A DNA stretch of 64,000 nucleotides from Arthrobacter sp. 31Y (GCF_000526335.1 NZ_JAFW01000001.1:1054001-1118000), one strand, 5' to 3'. Counted from the first letter of the stretch, positions 47,731 to 57,173 are shown. Made by a program: numbers and translations. The notes: generated from the sequence alone by a model not told the origin.

Positions 47731-47885
47731 GAGCTCAAAATAGCTGACTTCGCTAAAGAAAGCTATATCCCGACCCTGCGGGTGTAGCAGGACACGCCCC
47801 GCTGGTTTGCCGCAGTTTCATCAGCGGTTCATCCTGCATGCCTACGCTGACCCAGTCGACTCTTGACCACGAAAGGCACCCCTGA

Positions 47886-50042
47886 ATGTCCTCGAATACC
47901 CCTCACATGGTGAATCGTTCAACCGATGTAACCGACGGCCTCTCCCGCCGCGGTTTCCTCGGCACGGCAGCTGCAGCGACGGCGCTTGCGGCTGCCGGCT
48001 CCCTACTGCCCCCTTCAGTACAAGCTGCGATGGCGAAGCCCGTCCCGCCGGGAAGCCTCCAGTCCATCAAGCACGTGATTGTGCTGATGCAGGAAAACCG
48101 GTCCTTCGATCACTACTTCGGCTCGCTGCGTGGCGTCCGGGGATATGGCGACAAGTCCGTGTCCCGCTTGCCCAATGGCAAGTCCATGTTCGAACAGCCC
48201 CGGGCCACCGGTGAGACTGTCCTGCCGTTTTCGCTTCGCAAGGCAGCGGAACTTGCTGGCAGGCCCGGTTCCGACATCCAATACCTGGGCGATCTGGACC
48301 ACTCCTTTAACGGCACCACCACGGCGTGGAACAACGGTTGGTGTGACAAGTGGATTCCCGCGAAGAGCGCCTCCACCATGACCTTCTACGAGCGCCAGGA
48401 CATTCCGCTGCAGTACGAACTCGCAGACACCTTCACCATCTGCGACGCCTACCACTGCTCAGTCAACGGCTCCACGAACCCCAACCGCAACTACCTTTGG
48501 AGCGGCACCACGGGCAATGAGCCCGGCAGCACCAAGCGCGCCGTGACCAACGCAGCCTACGGTTACGATCACGGCGGCTACGACTGGACCACCTACCCCG
48601 AGCGCCTGGAGAACTCCGGTGTGTCATGGAAGATCTACCAGGACTGGGACAACTTCACCGACAACGCAGTGGAGTACTTCCAAAGGTTCAAGGCGATCGG
48701 ACGCAGAATGCTCGCTTCCGTGGACGGTAACCTCCGCACCACCGAAGAGTTCTACGACCACCTCGCGGGGAAGTCCGCAGTCGAGCAGGACCGTCTTCTG
48801 GCCCAGCTGGAGCAGGGCCGGGCTGCCCTTACTGACGCTGAGAGGTCGCTGTTCGACAAAGCCATGTGGCGCGGACGTCCCAACACCCTCCTGGAACGCC
48901 TCGGCACAGACATCACCAACGGCACCCTTCCCCAGGTGAGCTGGCTGGTCCCGTCCGCAGCCGACTCCGAACACCCTGGCGCTTCCACGCCGGTGGGCAG
49001 TGCCAACTTCGTCTACCGCCTCCTGGACACCGTGGCCAGCAATCCTGACACTTGGGACAGCACAGCCATCTTCCTGAACTTTGACGAGAACGATGGCTAC
49101 TTCGACCACGTCCCGCCGCCCGTCCAGCCGCGACCAGCGTCAGGCGAGTCCACCGAATGGACCACAGCACGGCCCATCGGCCTGGGGCCCCGAGTGCCCA
49201 TGACCGTAGTTTCTCCATGGACCGTAGGCGGCTACGTCAGCTCTGAGGTCTTCGACCACACCTCCGTGCTCCGTTTCCTGGAACGCTGGACGGGCGTGGA
49301 AGAACCGAACATCTCCCCGTGGCGCCGTGAAGTGTGCGGTGACCTGACGGGGGTCTTCAACTTCGATTCCCCCGGCACTCCTCCGACTCTTGAGCACCCC
49401 GACGCCGTCCCCGCCAAGATCAGCCGCTGGCGCCCGAATCCCCCGGCCGTCCAAGTAGCCCCGATCCAGGAATCCGGCAGCCGTCCGGCCCGCCCGCTCC
49501 CGTACAGGCCGCAGGTTTCGGCCACGGCGCAGTCCGGGAAGATCGCCTTGACGCTGGCAAACACTGGCACCAGATCTACCCACTTCACCGTGTACGACTA
49601 CCTGGGGTACGGCCACGCAGGCGGAGTCACCGAACCCCGGCATGTGGACGTCCTCGGAAGCCAGAACGTGGACCTCCCCATCGCTTCTGGCGCCTTCGAC
49701 GTCGTCGTCACCGGACCCAACCGGTACCAGTACGAACTCAAAGGCACGACGGCGGGCGCGGCGTCCGGCGTCGACGTCACCGTCAACGGTCGCCGCGGCA
49801 AGAAAGACATCGAGCTGGAGCTGCGAAACAACGGCGCCGCTACGGTGACCCTGATGGTGAAGTCGTTGCAGTACGCAGACGGCGTCGAGACCGTGAAGCT
49901 CAAGCCAGGGCACACCAGGAAGATCGGATGGGAAACCCTGGGCGGCTGGTACGACCTGGAAGTCACGTCTGCCGATGACATGACCTTCCGACGCCGCCTC
50001 GCTGGCCGGGAAGAAGACGGCCGCGAGGGAATCTCCGGCTAG
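47886..50042 (+). CDS. Secreted phosphocholine-specific phospholipase C
   Basis: A 718-residue enzyme of the PlcH/PlcN (phosphoesterase) family that splits phosphatidylcholine or sphingomyelin. Tat signal: Arg21-Arg22 in LSRRGFLGTAAAA. The catalytic region is IVLMQENRSFDHYFGSLRG at residues about 65-84 (metal and nucleophile site). The C-terminal about 200 residues form two domains typical for bacterial PLCs (DUF756-like). Exported, likely for phosphate or choline scavenging. Divergent from the HxlR/MFS pair. Confidence 0.94.
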   Translation: MSSNTPHMVNRSTDVTDGLSRRGFLGTAAAATALAAAGSLLPPSVQAAMAKPVPPGSLQSIKHVIVLMQENRSFDHYFGSLRGVRGYGDKSVSRLPNGKSMFEQPRATGETVLPFSLRKAAELAGRPGSDIQYLGDLDHSFNGTTTAWNNGWCDKWIPAKSASTMTFYERQDIPLQYELADTFTICDAYHCSVNGSTNPNRNYLWSGTTGNEPGSTKRAVTNAAYGYDHGGYDWTTYPERLENSGVSWKIYQDWDNFTDNAVEYFQRFKAIGRRMLASVDGNLRTTEEFYDHLAGKSAVEQDRLLAQLEQGRAALTDAERSLFDKAMWRGRPNTLLERLGTDITNGTLPQVSWLVPSAADSEHPGASTPVGSANFVYRLLDTVASNPDTWDSTAIFLNFDENDGYFDHVPPPVQPRPASGESTEWTTARPIGLGPRVPMTVVSPWTVGGYVSSEVFDHTSVLRFLERWTGVEEPNISPWRREVCGDLTGVFNFDSPGTPPTLEHPDAVPAKISRWRPNPPAVQVAPIQESGSRPARPLPYRPQVSATAQSGKIALTLANTGTRSTHFTVYDYLGYGHAGGVTEPRHVDVLGSQNVDLPIASGAFDVVVTGPNRYQYELKGTTAGAASGVDVTVNGRRGKKDIELELRNNGAATVTLMVKSLQYADGVETVKLKPGHTRKIGWETLGGWYDLEVTSADDMTFRRRLAGREEDGREGISG

Positions 50043-50055
50043 CGGACCAGTAAGA

Positions 50056-50117
50056 AATCCGGCTCTGGTTCCTCACCCCGCTGTTGAACAGTGAGGAGTG
50101 CGAACCAGAGCCGGATT
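50056..50117. terminator. Palindrome between convergent phospholipase C and metB
   Basis: 16-bp perfect outer arms (50056-50071, 50102-50117) and a nested CTCAC/GTGAG with central CTGTTGAACAG. Bidirectional terminator or cruciform. Confidence 0.75.
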
Positions 50118-50138
50118 CGAGGGACGGGCAGCGAATGA

Positions 50139-51302
50139 CTAGCTGATCTTGTCGAACGCCTGCTCGAGGTCTGCGATAAGGTCCTCAGCTTCCTCGATGC
50201 CACAGGAGAGACGGAGGAGGTTCACCGGAACTGCCAACTCGGTACCCTTCACCGACGCGTGGGTCATTTCCGAGGGGTAGTTCATCAAGGACTCGATCCC
50301 ACCCAGCGATTCCGCCAGCGTGAACACCGAGGTGGATTCAGCTACCGTGCGGGCAGCGGCCTCCCCGCCCTTGAACTGAACGGAAACCATGCCGCCGAAC
50401 TTCTTCATCTGCTTCGCAGCCAGATCATGGCCGGGGTGGTCCGGGAGGCCTGGGTAGAGGACTGCCTCAACCTCGGGACGCTGCAGCAACCATTCAGCCA
50501 CAGCCTGGCCGTTCTCGCTGTGGCGGTCCATGCGAACACCCAACGTCTTCAAACCACGGGTGGTCAGGAAGGCGTCCATCGGGCCGGACACCGCACCCAC
50601 GGCGAACTGGATGAAACCAATCTTTTCGGCAAGTTCGGCGTCCTTAACCACAATGGCGCCGCCCACCACATCGGAGTGGCCACCGATGTACTTGGTGGTG
50701 GAGTGCACCACAACATCGGCACCCAAGGCGAGCGGGGTCTGCAAGTAGGGAGACGCGAAGGTGTTGTCCACCACCAGGAGGGCACCGGCGTCGTGCGCCA
50801 CTGCGGCGAGTGCCTCGATGTCCGTGATTTTCATCATCGGGTTGGACGGCGTCTCCACCCACACCAGGCGCGTCTTGTTGGCAGCAACGGCAGCAACCAC
50901 GGCGTCGAGATCGGACATGTCCACCGGGGTGTTGCCGATGCCCCAGTCCCCCAGCACGCGATTGATCAGGCGATAGGTACCACCGTAGGCGTCATTGCCC
51001 AGCACAATGTGGTCCCCCGGCCGGGCAAGCGCCCGGATCAGTGAATCCTCAGCTGCCAGGCCCGAGCCGAATGAGAACGCAGCCGTGCCACCTTCAAGGG
51101 CAGCGAGCTGTTCCTGGAGGGCGTCACGGGTGGGGTTGCCTCCCCGGCCGTATTCGTATCCTGAGCGAAGATTGCCGATGCCGTCCTGGGCGTATGTGGT
51201 ACTGAAGTGCAGCGGGGGCACCACAGCGCCGGTCACCGGTTCGAAGGCCTGTCCGGCGTGGACGGCGCGCGTGTTGAACCCGGCGTTGTTGGTGGCAGAC
51301 AT
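50139..51302 (-). CDS. metB: Cystathionine gamma-synthase (possibly gamma-lyase)
   Basis: PLP enzyme of transsulfuration, 387 residues. PLP-binding Lys is in VVHSTTKYIGGHSDV; other motifs are YEYGRGGNPTRDALQ and VDNTFASPYLQTPL. It makes cystathionine from an acylated homoserine and cysteine; sequence alone cannot exclude a lyase in the reverse direction, and the upstream cbs gene makes both possible. Start at ATG 51302 after GAGGAGC. An upstream in-frame start is not supported. Downstream of cbs on the same strand, in the M. tuberculosis gene order. Confidence 0.93.
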   Translation of the reverse strand: MSATNNAGFNTRAVHAGQAFEPVTGAVVPPLHFSTTYAQDGIGNLRSGYEYGRGGNPTRDALQEQLAALEGGTAAFSFGSGLAAEDSLIRALARPGDHIVLGNDAYGGTYRLINRVLGDWGIGNTPVDMSDLDAVVAAVAANKTRLVWVETPSNPMMKITDIEALAAVAHDAGALLVVDNTFASPYLQTPLALGADVVVHSTTKYIGGHSDVVGGAIVVKDAELAEKIGFIQFAVGAVSGPMDAFLTTRGLKTLGVRMDRHSENGQAVAEWLLQRPEVEAVLYPGLPDHPGHDLAAKQMKKFGGMVSVQFKGGEAAARTVAESTSVFTLAESLGGIESLMNYPSEMTHASVKGTELAVPVNLLRLSCGIEEAEDLIADLEQAFDKIS

Positions 51303-51315
51303 GGAAGCTCCTCTA

Positions 51316-51349
51316 GGTTCATTCAACGGATAGGTTCGTTCAACGGATA
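51316..51349 (-). repeat. Two 17-bp tandem repeats upstream of metB
   Basis: Units at 51316-51332 and 51333-51349 differ at one base and start GGTTC, end ACGGATA. They lie in the cbs-metB gap, in front of the metB ribosome site. Confidence 0.8.
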
Positions 51350-51386
51350 GATAGGTTCAGAAATTGCAGGGGTCAGCGCGTGGCGC

Positions 51387-52772
51387 TCAATTGCTCAAGT
51401 ACGCCAGGAGGTCGTGGCGCGTCAGAATGCCCACGGGCGCTCCGGCGAAGGTCACCATGACGGTGTCGACGTCGGACAGCAGCTCACGCGCGGCGGAAAT
51501 GGATTCCAGGGATCCGATGACCGGGAGCCGTTCACCCATGTGTTCGGAGACCTTGTCCGCCAGCTTCGCTTCACCGCGGAAGAGTTTACTGGTGAGGCTG
51601 CGCTCGTCCACAGCGCCCATCACCTCACCCATCACCACGGGTGGCTCCTGGGAGAGCACCGGGATGTGGGAGACGCCAAACTCGTTCATGATGTTGATGA
51701 CATCGCGGACTGTTTCGTTCGGGTGGATGTGGACCAAATCCGGCATCTCGCCCGTCTTGGATTTGAGGACCTCACCCACGGAGGCCTCTTCTCCGCCGGC
51801 GAGGAAGCCGTAGGAACGCATCCATTGGTCGTTGAAGATCTTGGCAAGGTACCCGCGGCCCGAATCCGGAAGAATCACCACCACCACGGCGGACTCGTCC
51901 AAATCCTTGGCCGCGTGCAGCGCCGCAACCACGGCCATACCGGAGGAACCGCCCACCAGCAGGCCCTCCTCGCGGGCAAGGCGGCGGGTCATGGAGAAGG
52001 AGTCAGCGTCAGATACGGCGATGACCTCATCAGGCACCGTGGGATCGTAGTTGCCGGGCCACATGTCCTCGCCCACGCCTTCAACGAAGTAGGGCCGGCC
52101 GGTTCCGCCTGAGTAGACCGAACCTTCCGGGTCCGCGCCGATGACCTTGACCAGGCCGCCGTCGGACTCTGCGCGGTCCGCCGAGACCTGCTTCAGGTAG
52201 CGGCCCGTACCGGTGATGGTGCCACCGGTGCCCGCACCGATGACCACATGGGTGACCCGGCCGTCCGTGTCCTGCCAAATTTCCGGGCCCGTGGACTCGA
52301 AGTGGCTGCCGGGTGCGGCGGGGTTGGAGAACTGATCCGGTTTGAAGGCGCCCGGTATCTCCTTGACCAGGCGGTCGGATACGCCGTAGTAGCTCTGCGG
52401 GCTGTCGGGTGCGACGGAGGTGGGCGTCACCACAACTTCGGCGCCGTACGCCTGAAGCACGGCCCTCTTGTCCTCGCCCACCTTGTCCGGCACTACGAAG
52501 ATGCACTTGTAGCCTTTTTGCTGGGCTACGAGCGCCAGTCCAACTCCGGTGTTGCCCGACGTCGGCTCAACGATGGTTCCGCCCGGCTTGAGCCGACCAT
52601 CCCTTTCCGCGTCTTCGATCATCTTCACGGCGATCCGGTCCTTGATGGATCCGCCGGGATTGATGTATTCGAGCTTCACGAGGACGGTGGCTTTGATGCC
52701 CTCCGTGACGTGGTTGAGCTTGATGAGCGGCGTATTGCCGATGAGGTCCAACACGGACTGGGCATACTTCAT
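51387..52772 (-). CDS. cbs: Cystathionine beta-synthase
   Basis: PLP enzyme that joins serine (or O-acetylserine) and homocysteine to give cystathionine. 461 residues: catalytic domain with PLP Lys in NPGGSIKDRIAVK, the EPTSGNTGVGLA phosphate loop and GTGGTITGTGRYLK; then a regulatory pair of CBS domains at about 335-461 (DLVHIHPNETVRDVINIM, SHIPVLSQ). No haem-binding N-terminus as in animals. First gene of the pair with metB; together they could run methionine-to-cysteine transsulfuration. Confidence 0.95.
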   Translation of the reverse strand: MKYAQSVLDLIGNTPLIKLNHVTEGIKATVLVKLEYINPGGSIKDRIAVKMIEDAERDGRLKPGGTIVEPTSGNTGVGLALVAQQKGYKCIFVVPDKVGEDKRAVLQAYGAEVVVTPTSVAPDSPQSYYGVSDRLVKEIPGAFKPDQFSNPAAPGSHFESTGPEIWQDTDGRVTHVVIGAGTGGTITGTGRYLKQVSADRAESDGGLVKVIGADPEGSVYSGGTGRPYFVEGVGEDMWPGNYDPTVPDEVIAVSDADSFSMTRRLAREEGLLVGGSSGMAVVAALHAAKDLDESAVVVVILPDSGRGYLAKIFNDQWMRSYGFLAGGEEASVGEVLKSKTGEMPDLVHIHPNETVRDVINIMNEFGVSHIPVLSQEPPVVMGEVMGAVDERSLTSKLFRGEAKLADKVSEHMGERLPVIGSLESISAARELLSDVDTVMVTFAGAPVGILTRHDLLAYLSN

Positions 52773-52822
52773 AGGTACAAAGTTACCGTCTGGTCGCTAA
52801 GGGGCTCGACCCAGGGCGGCTC

Positions 52823-52856
52823 GGGCTCAGGTGGCGGCAGGGCTCAGGTGGTGGCA
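52823..52856. repeat. Two 17-bp tandem repeats at the end of the VOC gene
   Basis: GGGCTCAGGTGGYGGCA at 52823-52839 and 52840-52856, followed by GGGCTCA that holds the VOC gene stop codon. Confidence 0.75.
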
Positions 52857-52860
52857 GGGC

Positions 52861-53253
52861 TCACGTACCGGCGGAGGTGTCGGTTTGCCACACGCCCAAA
52901 ACGTTGCCCTCTGTGTCCTTGAAGTAGGCGTACCAACCCATGGTGGGTACTGCGTCCTTGGCTTGGACCACGCTGCCGCCTGCTGATTCGATCTGTCCCA
53001 AAGCGGCGTCAAGATCGTCCACATCAATAGTGAGGATGGGTGTCTTCAAGGCATCGGTGCGCGGGAACAAGGCGCCGTTGATGGCTCCTGGCTCGTTGGG
53101 GGTGCCCGTCTCTTCGTTGGTGGGTGCCGTGATCGCCGCCGTGTATTCCATGCCCTCCATGGGCCTCAAGGTCCAGCCGAAGGCACTCTGGTAAAAAGTA
53201 TTGGCCCGCTCATTGTTGTCCGCGGGGATCTCAAAATGCACCACTCCACCCAT
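52861..53253 (-). CDS. VOC-superfamily (glyoxalase/bleomycin resistance-like) protein
   Basis: A 130-residue single VOC domain pair: VVHFEIPADNNERANTFYQSAFGW at the start and DAVPTMGWYAYFKDTEGNVLGVWQTD at the end, giving metal-binding His/Glu-type positions. AAGGAGC precedes the ATG at 53253. Such proteins are often antibiotic-resistance or dioxygenase-like; the substrate is unknown. Divergent from the AlkA-like gene. Confidence 0.86.
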   Translation of the reverse strand: MGGVVHFEIPADNNERANTFYQSAFGWTLRPMEGMEYTAAITAPTNEETGTPNEPGAINGALFPRTDALKTPILTIDVDDLDAALGQIESAGGSVVQAKDAVPTMGWYAYFKDTEGNVLGVWQTDTSAGT

Positions 53254-53397
53254 GGTTCGCGCTCCTTTGATTCTGGAAGTTTTTCCTTGGAAATGGCGCG
53301 GCCCACCCACGCCACATCAGGGAGTCTAGCGGCGGGTGGTTGCTGCCGTAAGGGGTCCCGGCTGCAGATTGTCAGCCACGCGTGGGACCATAAAAAC

Positions 53398-54369
53398 ATG
53401 ACCATCGCAGAAGCCCCGCCCGTTGTTGCGGCCGCGGCTGATGCTGCCATCCGGTGGCATCCGGGGGCATCTTTCCGCCTGGACCAGACCATGTTTCCGC
53501 TCATGCGAGGCACTGCGGATCCTTCCTTCGCAGCGCACTCCAGCGGTTTTTGGATGGCCTTCACTACTGCTTCGGGGCCTGTCACCTTGAGGCTGTCGGG
53601 AGGCGGCCTGGGGGCCGATTCCTTCGTGGATGCCCAGGCTTGGGGACCAGGGGCAGAGGACGCGGTGGCCGGTGTGCCCCGGCTGTTGGGCGCCCAGGAC
53701 GACTGGTCTGCGTTCGATGACCCCGCGTTCCATGCCACCCTCCCGCGGCTGGTCACAGAATCACGACGCCGGAACCTGACTCTCCGGCTGCCTTCCACAG
53801 GGCGGGTGGTTGACTCACTGGTGCCCACCATTTTGGAGCAAAAGGTCACCACTCTCGAGGCGAGGCGAGGCTACCGGTATCTGATGTACCGCCATGGAAC
53901 GCCGGCGCCGGGAAAGGCCCCTGCCGGACTCTTGGTCCCTCCTACCGCCAGGCAGTGGTTGGCTGTCCCGTCATGGGAGTGGCACAAGGCAGGGGTTGGA
54001 CCACAGCGTTCGGCCACGGTGATGCGGGCGCTGCAGTCCGCCGTCGCGCTTGAACGCCTGGCGGAGCTGGACTCGGCGCAAGCCGGGGCCAAGCTGCAGA
54101 CCATTCCGGGCATCGGCATTTGGACTGCTGCCGAAGTGGTCCAACGCACCCACGGCTGCGCAGACTCAATCTCTGTGGGCGACTACCATCTGGCCGCTTA
54201 CGTTGGGTACGCCCTGACGGGCCGGAAGACCGACGACGCCGGGATGATCGAGCTCCTGGAACCATGGCGCGGACAGAGGCAGCGACTGGTCCGGATGCTG
54301 TACCTCAGCGGCTTCCGCAAGCCCACGTTCGGGCCCCGGATGACGGTCCAGGATCACCGCGGACACTGA
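53398..54369 (+). CDS. DNA-3-methyladenine glycosylase II-like (AlkA, HhH-GPD)
   Basis: Base-excision repair glycosylase of 323 residues. A helix-hairpin-helix IPGIGIWTAAEVVQR (about residues 240-255) is followed by the catalytic Asp262 in SVGDYHL. It removes alkylated purines. No HxCx Fe-S loop, as expected for AlkA. Start at ATG 53398; longer in-frame starts overlap the neighbouring VOC gene. Its stop is 12 bp before a palindrome shared with the next gene's upstream side. Confidence 0.9.
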   Translation: MTIAEAPPVVAAAADAAIRWHPGASFRLDQTMFPLMRGTADPSFAAHSSGFWMAFTTASGPVTLRLSGGGLGADSFVDAQAWGPGAEDAVAGVPRLLGAQDDWSAFDDPAFHATLPRLVTESRRRNLTLRLPSTGRVVDSLVPTILEQKVTTLEARRGYRYLMYRHGTPAPGKAPAGLLVPPTARQWLAVPSWEWHKAGVGPQRSATVMRALQSAVALERLAELDSAQAGAKLQTIPGIGIWTAAEVVQRTHGCADSISVGDYHLAAYVGYALTGRKTDDAGMIELLEPWRGQRQRLVRMLYLSGFRKPTFGPRMTVQDHRGH

Positions 54370-54380
54370 CTCTTTAAAGC

Positions 54381-54441
54381 AACGCGGGGTCACTTATGGC
54401 CCCCTTTAAGGCGCTGAAAGGGCCATAAGTGACCCCGCGTT
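54381..54441. repeat. Palindrome copy 1 flanking the DUF559 gene
   Basis: Perfect 22-bp arms (54381-54402 and 54420-54441) with a 17-base loop between the convergent AlkA-like and DUF559 genes. Its arm is the same as that of the palindrome at 55430-55496, 1.05 kb away. Confidence 0.85.
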
Positions 54442-54444
54442 TGC

Positions 54445-55365
54445 TTATGCGGCGCGCAGTTTCGCTTTCTTGATTCTCCCGATCGCTCGGGCAAATCCAT
54501 CAGCTAGGTCGTCTGCGTTGAACTTGAAATAGCTCCAACCGGCGCTGAGAAACGCCTCATCCCGCCGATTGTCGCGCGACTGTTGCTGTCTCGTCAGGTG
54601 ATGGGCGCCGTCGTACTGGATAGCTATACGGTAGCGCCGGTATCCAAGATCCGCTGTCGGAGACCAAGGGTCTTCGGGATTCAACTGCACTTGTAATTCC
54701 GGTTCGGGGAGCCCGGCATCGCACATTGCCAACCGTAAGAAGGTTTCAGGGTACGAGTCAGCCCCAACGCGCATCTCATCTAAAGCAAGGCGGGCTTTCT
54801 CCACGCCCTGAAGGTTGGGGTGCTGACGGATCAATAGCCTAAGACCGGACGGGTAGGCGTATGGCTCAACACGTAACTCCAAAGCTGGCCTGGGCTTGCG
54901 GATCAGTTGGTCGCCCATGGCGATCACGTACGGAAGTGGCAGTGACTTCGCCAAATCCAGCCAGGTGCGTGGACGCACAGAAATCGGGATGCCGTCGAAG
55001 TCCATGACTTCCCCTGGAATGACGTGAACCCTGTGCCCCGTGACGCCTTCCCTGCGGACACGCGGCAGATGGCGTGGCTTGCTCAGATGAACAGTATGCT
55101 GGTCCGCCATCCACGGTGGAAGCCCCAACCCCGTCAGGAGAGCGGCCGTTTGGTGTGATACCCAGGCGGAGGGTGTGGCTGCTGTAAGTATTCGTGCCCG
55201 TTCACCCAGTTCCAGGTCGCGTGCTCTTGGCACATAGATCAGCCGGCCACCGGTTTCCAGGTCATTAGCCCTCAGACGCTTTCGCGGCACGCCCTCAGCG
55301 CGGGATTCGTAGATGGTGAATGGCCTGTTCTCGAGCCCTTCCGGCAACGATGTGTAACGAACCAT
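54445..55365 (-). CDS. DUF559 endonuclease-like protein with AbiEi-like N-terminal region
   Basis: A 306-residue protein. The N-terminal half looks like the AbiEi-type/transcription-regulator-like region found with DUF559 in actinobacteria (ATPSAWVSHQTAALLTGLGLP, PISVRPRTWLDLAKSL). The C-terminal region 246-306, RIAIQYDGAHHLTR...DEAFLSAGWSYFKF, matches the DUF559/Vsr-like PD-(D/E)xK fold, with Asp in ADLGY and Gln in place of the usual Glu before YDG. ATG at 55365; longer start not supported. It lies alone between two palindrome copies. Nuclease or defence role inferred from the fold only. Confidence 0.75.
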   Translation of the reverse strand: MVRYTSLPEGLENRPFTIYESRAEGVPRKRLRANDLETGGRLIYVPRARDLELGERARILTAATPSAWVSHQTAALLTGLGLPPWMADQHTVHLSKPRHLPRVRREGVTGHRVHVIPGEVMDFDGIPISVRPRTWLDLAKSLPLPYVIAMGDQLIRKPRPALELRVEPYAYPSGLRLLIRQHPNLQGVEKARLALDEMRVGADSYPETFLRLAMCDAGLPEPELQVQLNPEDPWSPTADLGYRRYRIAIQYDGAHHLTRQQQSRDNRRDEAFLSAGWSYFKFNADDLADGFARAIGRIKKAKLRAA

Positions 55366-55429
55366 GCACTCAAGTGTGCAGGTAAAACGTGTGCTGCCCG
55401 GAGTTATCCACAGGTCAGTCGGCAGCCAG

Positions 55430-55496
55430 AGCAACGCGGGGTCACTTATGGCCCCCTCAGCCGCGTTTAGGGGGCCATAAGTGACCCCGCGTTGCT
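55430..55496. repeat. Palindrome copy 2 flanking the DUF559 gene
   Basis: Perfect 28-bp arms (55430-55457 and 55469-55496) with an 11-base loop. The right arm touches the stop codon of the FadD-type gene (55497-55499). It repeats the palindrome at 54381-54441. Confidence 0.88.
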
Positions 55497-57173
55497 TTAG
55501 AGGTGCAGCCGGGAGACCGCGTCCTGCCGCATGTCCACCTTCCGCACCTTGCCCGAAACGGTCATGGGGAACGACTCCCGGATGTCGATGTAGCGCGGAA
55601 TCTTGTAACGGGCCAGCTTCCCGTGGCAGTACTCAGCCAGATCCTCGGCGGTCAGGGACGGCGAGCCGGGCTTGAGGATGATGCAAGCCATCAGCTCTTC
55701 ACCGTACTTTTCATCGGGAACCCCAATGACCTGCACGTCCTGGATGGAGGGATGCAGGTACAGGAATTCCTCGATCTCACGCGGATAGATATTCTCCCCA
55801 CCCCGGATCACCATGTCCTTGATCCGGCCCTCGATCACCACGTATCCGTCCTCATCCATGCGGGCAAGGTCACCGGTGTGCATCCATCCCTCAGCGTCGA
55901 CTGCCTCCGCAGTTTTGTCCGGCTGGCCCCAGTAGCCCTGCATCACCGAGTAGCCCCGCGTGCAGAGCTCGCCGATCACGCCACGCTCCACCACGTCGCC
56001 CAAACCCGGGTCAATGATGCGGCTCTCCAGGTGCGGCATGGTCCTGCCCACCGTGCCGGTCCGCTGTTCCAAGGTGTCGCCCGCACGGGTCATGGTGGAC
56101 ACGGGCGACGTCTCTGTCATGCCGTAGCAAATGGCCACGTCAACCATGTGCATCTCATCGATCACCCGGCGCATCACCTCGATAGGACACAAGGAGCCGG
56201 CCATCACACCAGTCCGCAGGGTGGATAGATCATAGGAGGTGAAGTCATCCAGCGCGAGCTCGGCGATGAACATGGTGGGCACCCCGTACAGGGACGTCCC
56301 GCCGAAGTCCTGCACCGCTTCCAACGCCGCCGAGGCATTGAACCCACGGCCCGGAATGATGGTTGCCGCGCCGAAGCTCAGCGCATTCAGGTTCCCGATC
56401 ACCATGCCGAAGCAGTGATAGAACGGCACAGGAATCACCACACGGTCGTGCTCGGTGTAGTTCAAGAGCCGGCCGATCGAATGCCCGTTATTGAGGATGT
56501 TGTGATGCGTCAACGTGGCACCCTTGGGGAATCCCGTGGTGCCTGAGGTGTACTGCAGGTTGATGGGATCGTGCGGGTCCAGTTCCGCCATTCGGTCCCG
56601 TAAGGCTGAAGGTCCGACGCCGTCTGCCTGGGTCAGGAGTTGGCCGTACGTGAGTTCTTGGTTGGCTTCCGGGACGCCCACGGTGAGTCCCAGATCCGGC
56701 GGTCCCGGGAGGAAGACCAGCTCTTGGAGATCGAGACTGTTGCGGGCAGCATCCCTGGCCATGCCAACGTAGTCACTGTTTTTATCCGAGGGCGCCGCCA
56801 CCAACATCCGCATGCCGTTCTGTTTCACCACAAACTCCAGCTCGTGACTCCGGTAGGCCGGGTTCACGTTCACCAGCACCGCGCCGATTTTGGCTGTGGC
56901 GTACTGAAGGATGGTCCACTCAGCACAGTTGGGGCTCCAGATGCCTATGCGCTCGCCCTTGGCCACGCCAACGGCGAGCAGCGCGCGGGCGAGGTGATCG
57001 ACGTCGTCGTTCAGCTTTTGGTAGCTCCACCGGCGGGCGTCACCGCCTGGCGCAGCAGCGGCCTCGATCAGCGCGTCCCGCAAGGGGAACTGCGCCGCGA
57101 TGCGCTCAAAATTGGCACCAATGGTCTCTTCGAGCAGCGGGACGTCAGTGTCTCCGGCGGTGTAGGACAACAT
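55497..57173 (-). CDS. Acyl-CoA synthetase, AMP-forming (FadD type)
   Basis: A 558-residue adenylate-forming ligase. Motifs: LQYTSGTTGFPKGATLTHHN (phosphate loop), ICYGMTETSPVS, GELCTRGYSVMQGYW, and the catalytic Lys in TVSGKVRKVDMRQ near the end. This set matches medium/long-chain fatty acyl-CoA ligases such as FadD. It activates a fatty or aryl acid; the chain length cannot be told. Minus strand, divergent from the ABM gene. Confidence 0.93.
   Translation of the reverse strand: MLSYTAGDTDVPLLEETIGANFERIAAQFPLRDALIEAAAAPGGDARRWSYQKLNDDVDHLARALLAVGVAKGERIGIWSPNCAEWTILQYATAKIGAVLVNVNPAYRSHELEFVVKQNGMRMLVAAPSDKNSDYVGMARDAARNSLDLQELVFLPGPPDLGLTVGVPEANQELTYGQLLTQADGVGPSALRDRMAELDPHDPINLQYTSGTTGFPKGATLTHHNILNNGHSIGRLLNYTEHDRVVIPVPFYHCFGMVIGNLNALSFGAATIIPGRGFNASAALEAVQDFGGTSLYGVPTMFIAELALDDFTSYDLSTLRTGVMAGSLCPIEVMRRVIDEMHMVDVAICYGMTETSPVSTMTRAGDTLEQRTGTVGRTMPHLESRIIDPGLGDVVERGVIGELCTRGYSVMQGYWGQPDKTAEAVDAEGWMHTGDLARMDEDGYVVIEGRIKDMVIRGGENIYPREIEEFLYLHPSIQDVQVIGVPDEKYGEELMACIILKPGSPSLTAEDLAEYCHGKLARYKIPRYIDIRESFPMTVSGKVRKVDMRQDAVSRLHL

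Noticed and set aside
54381..55496. Insertion sequence hypothesis for the palindrome-flanked segment
   Set aside because: No transposase motif in the enclosed gene, and the palindromes are symmetrical hairpins rather than terminal inverted repeats of one element; no target-site duplication identified.
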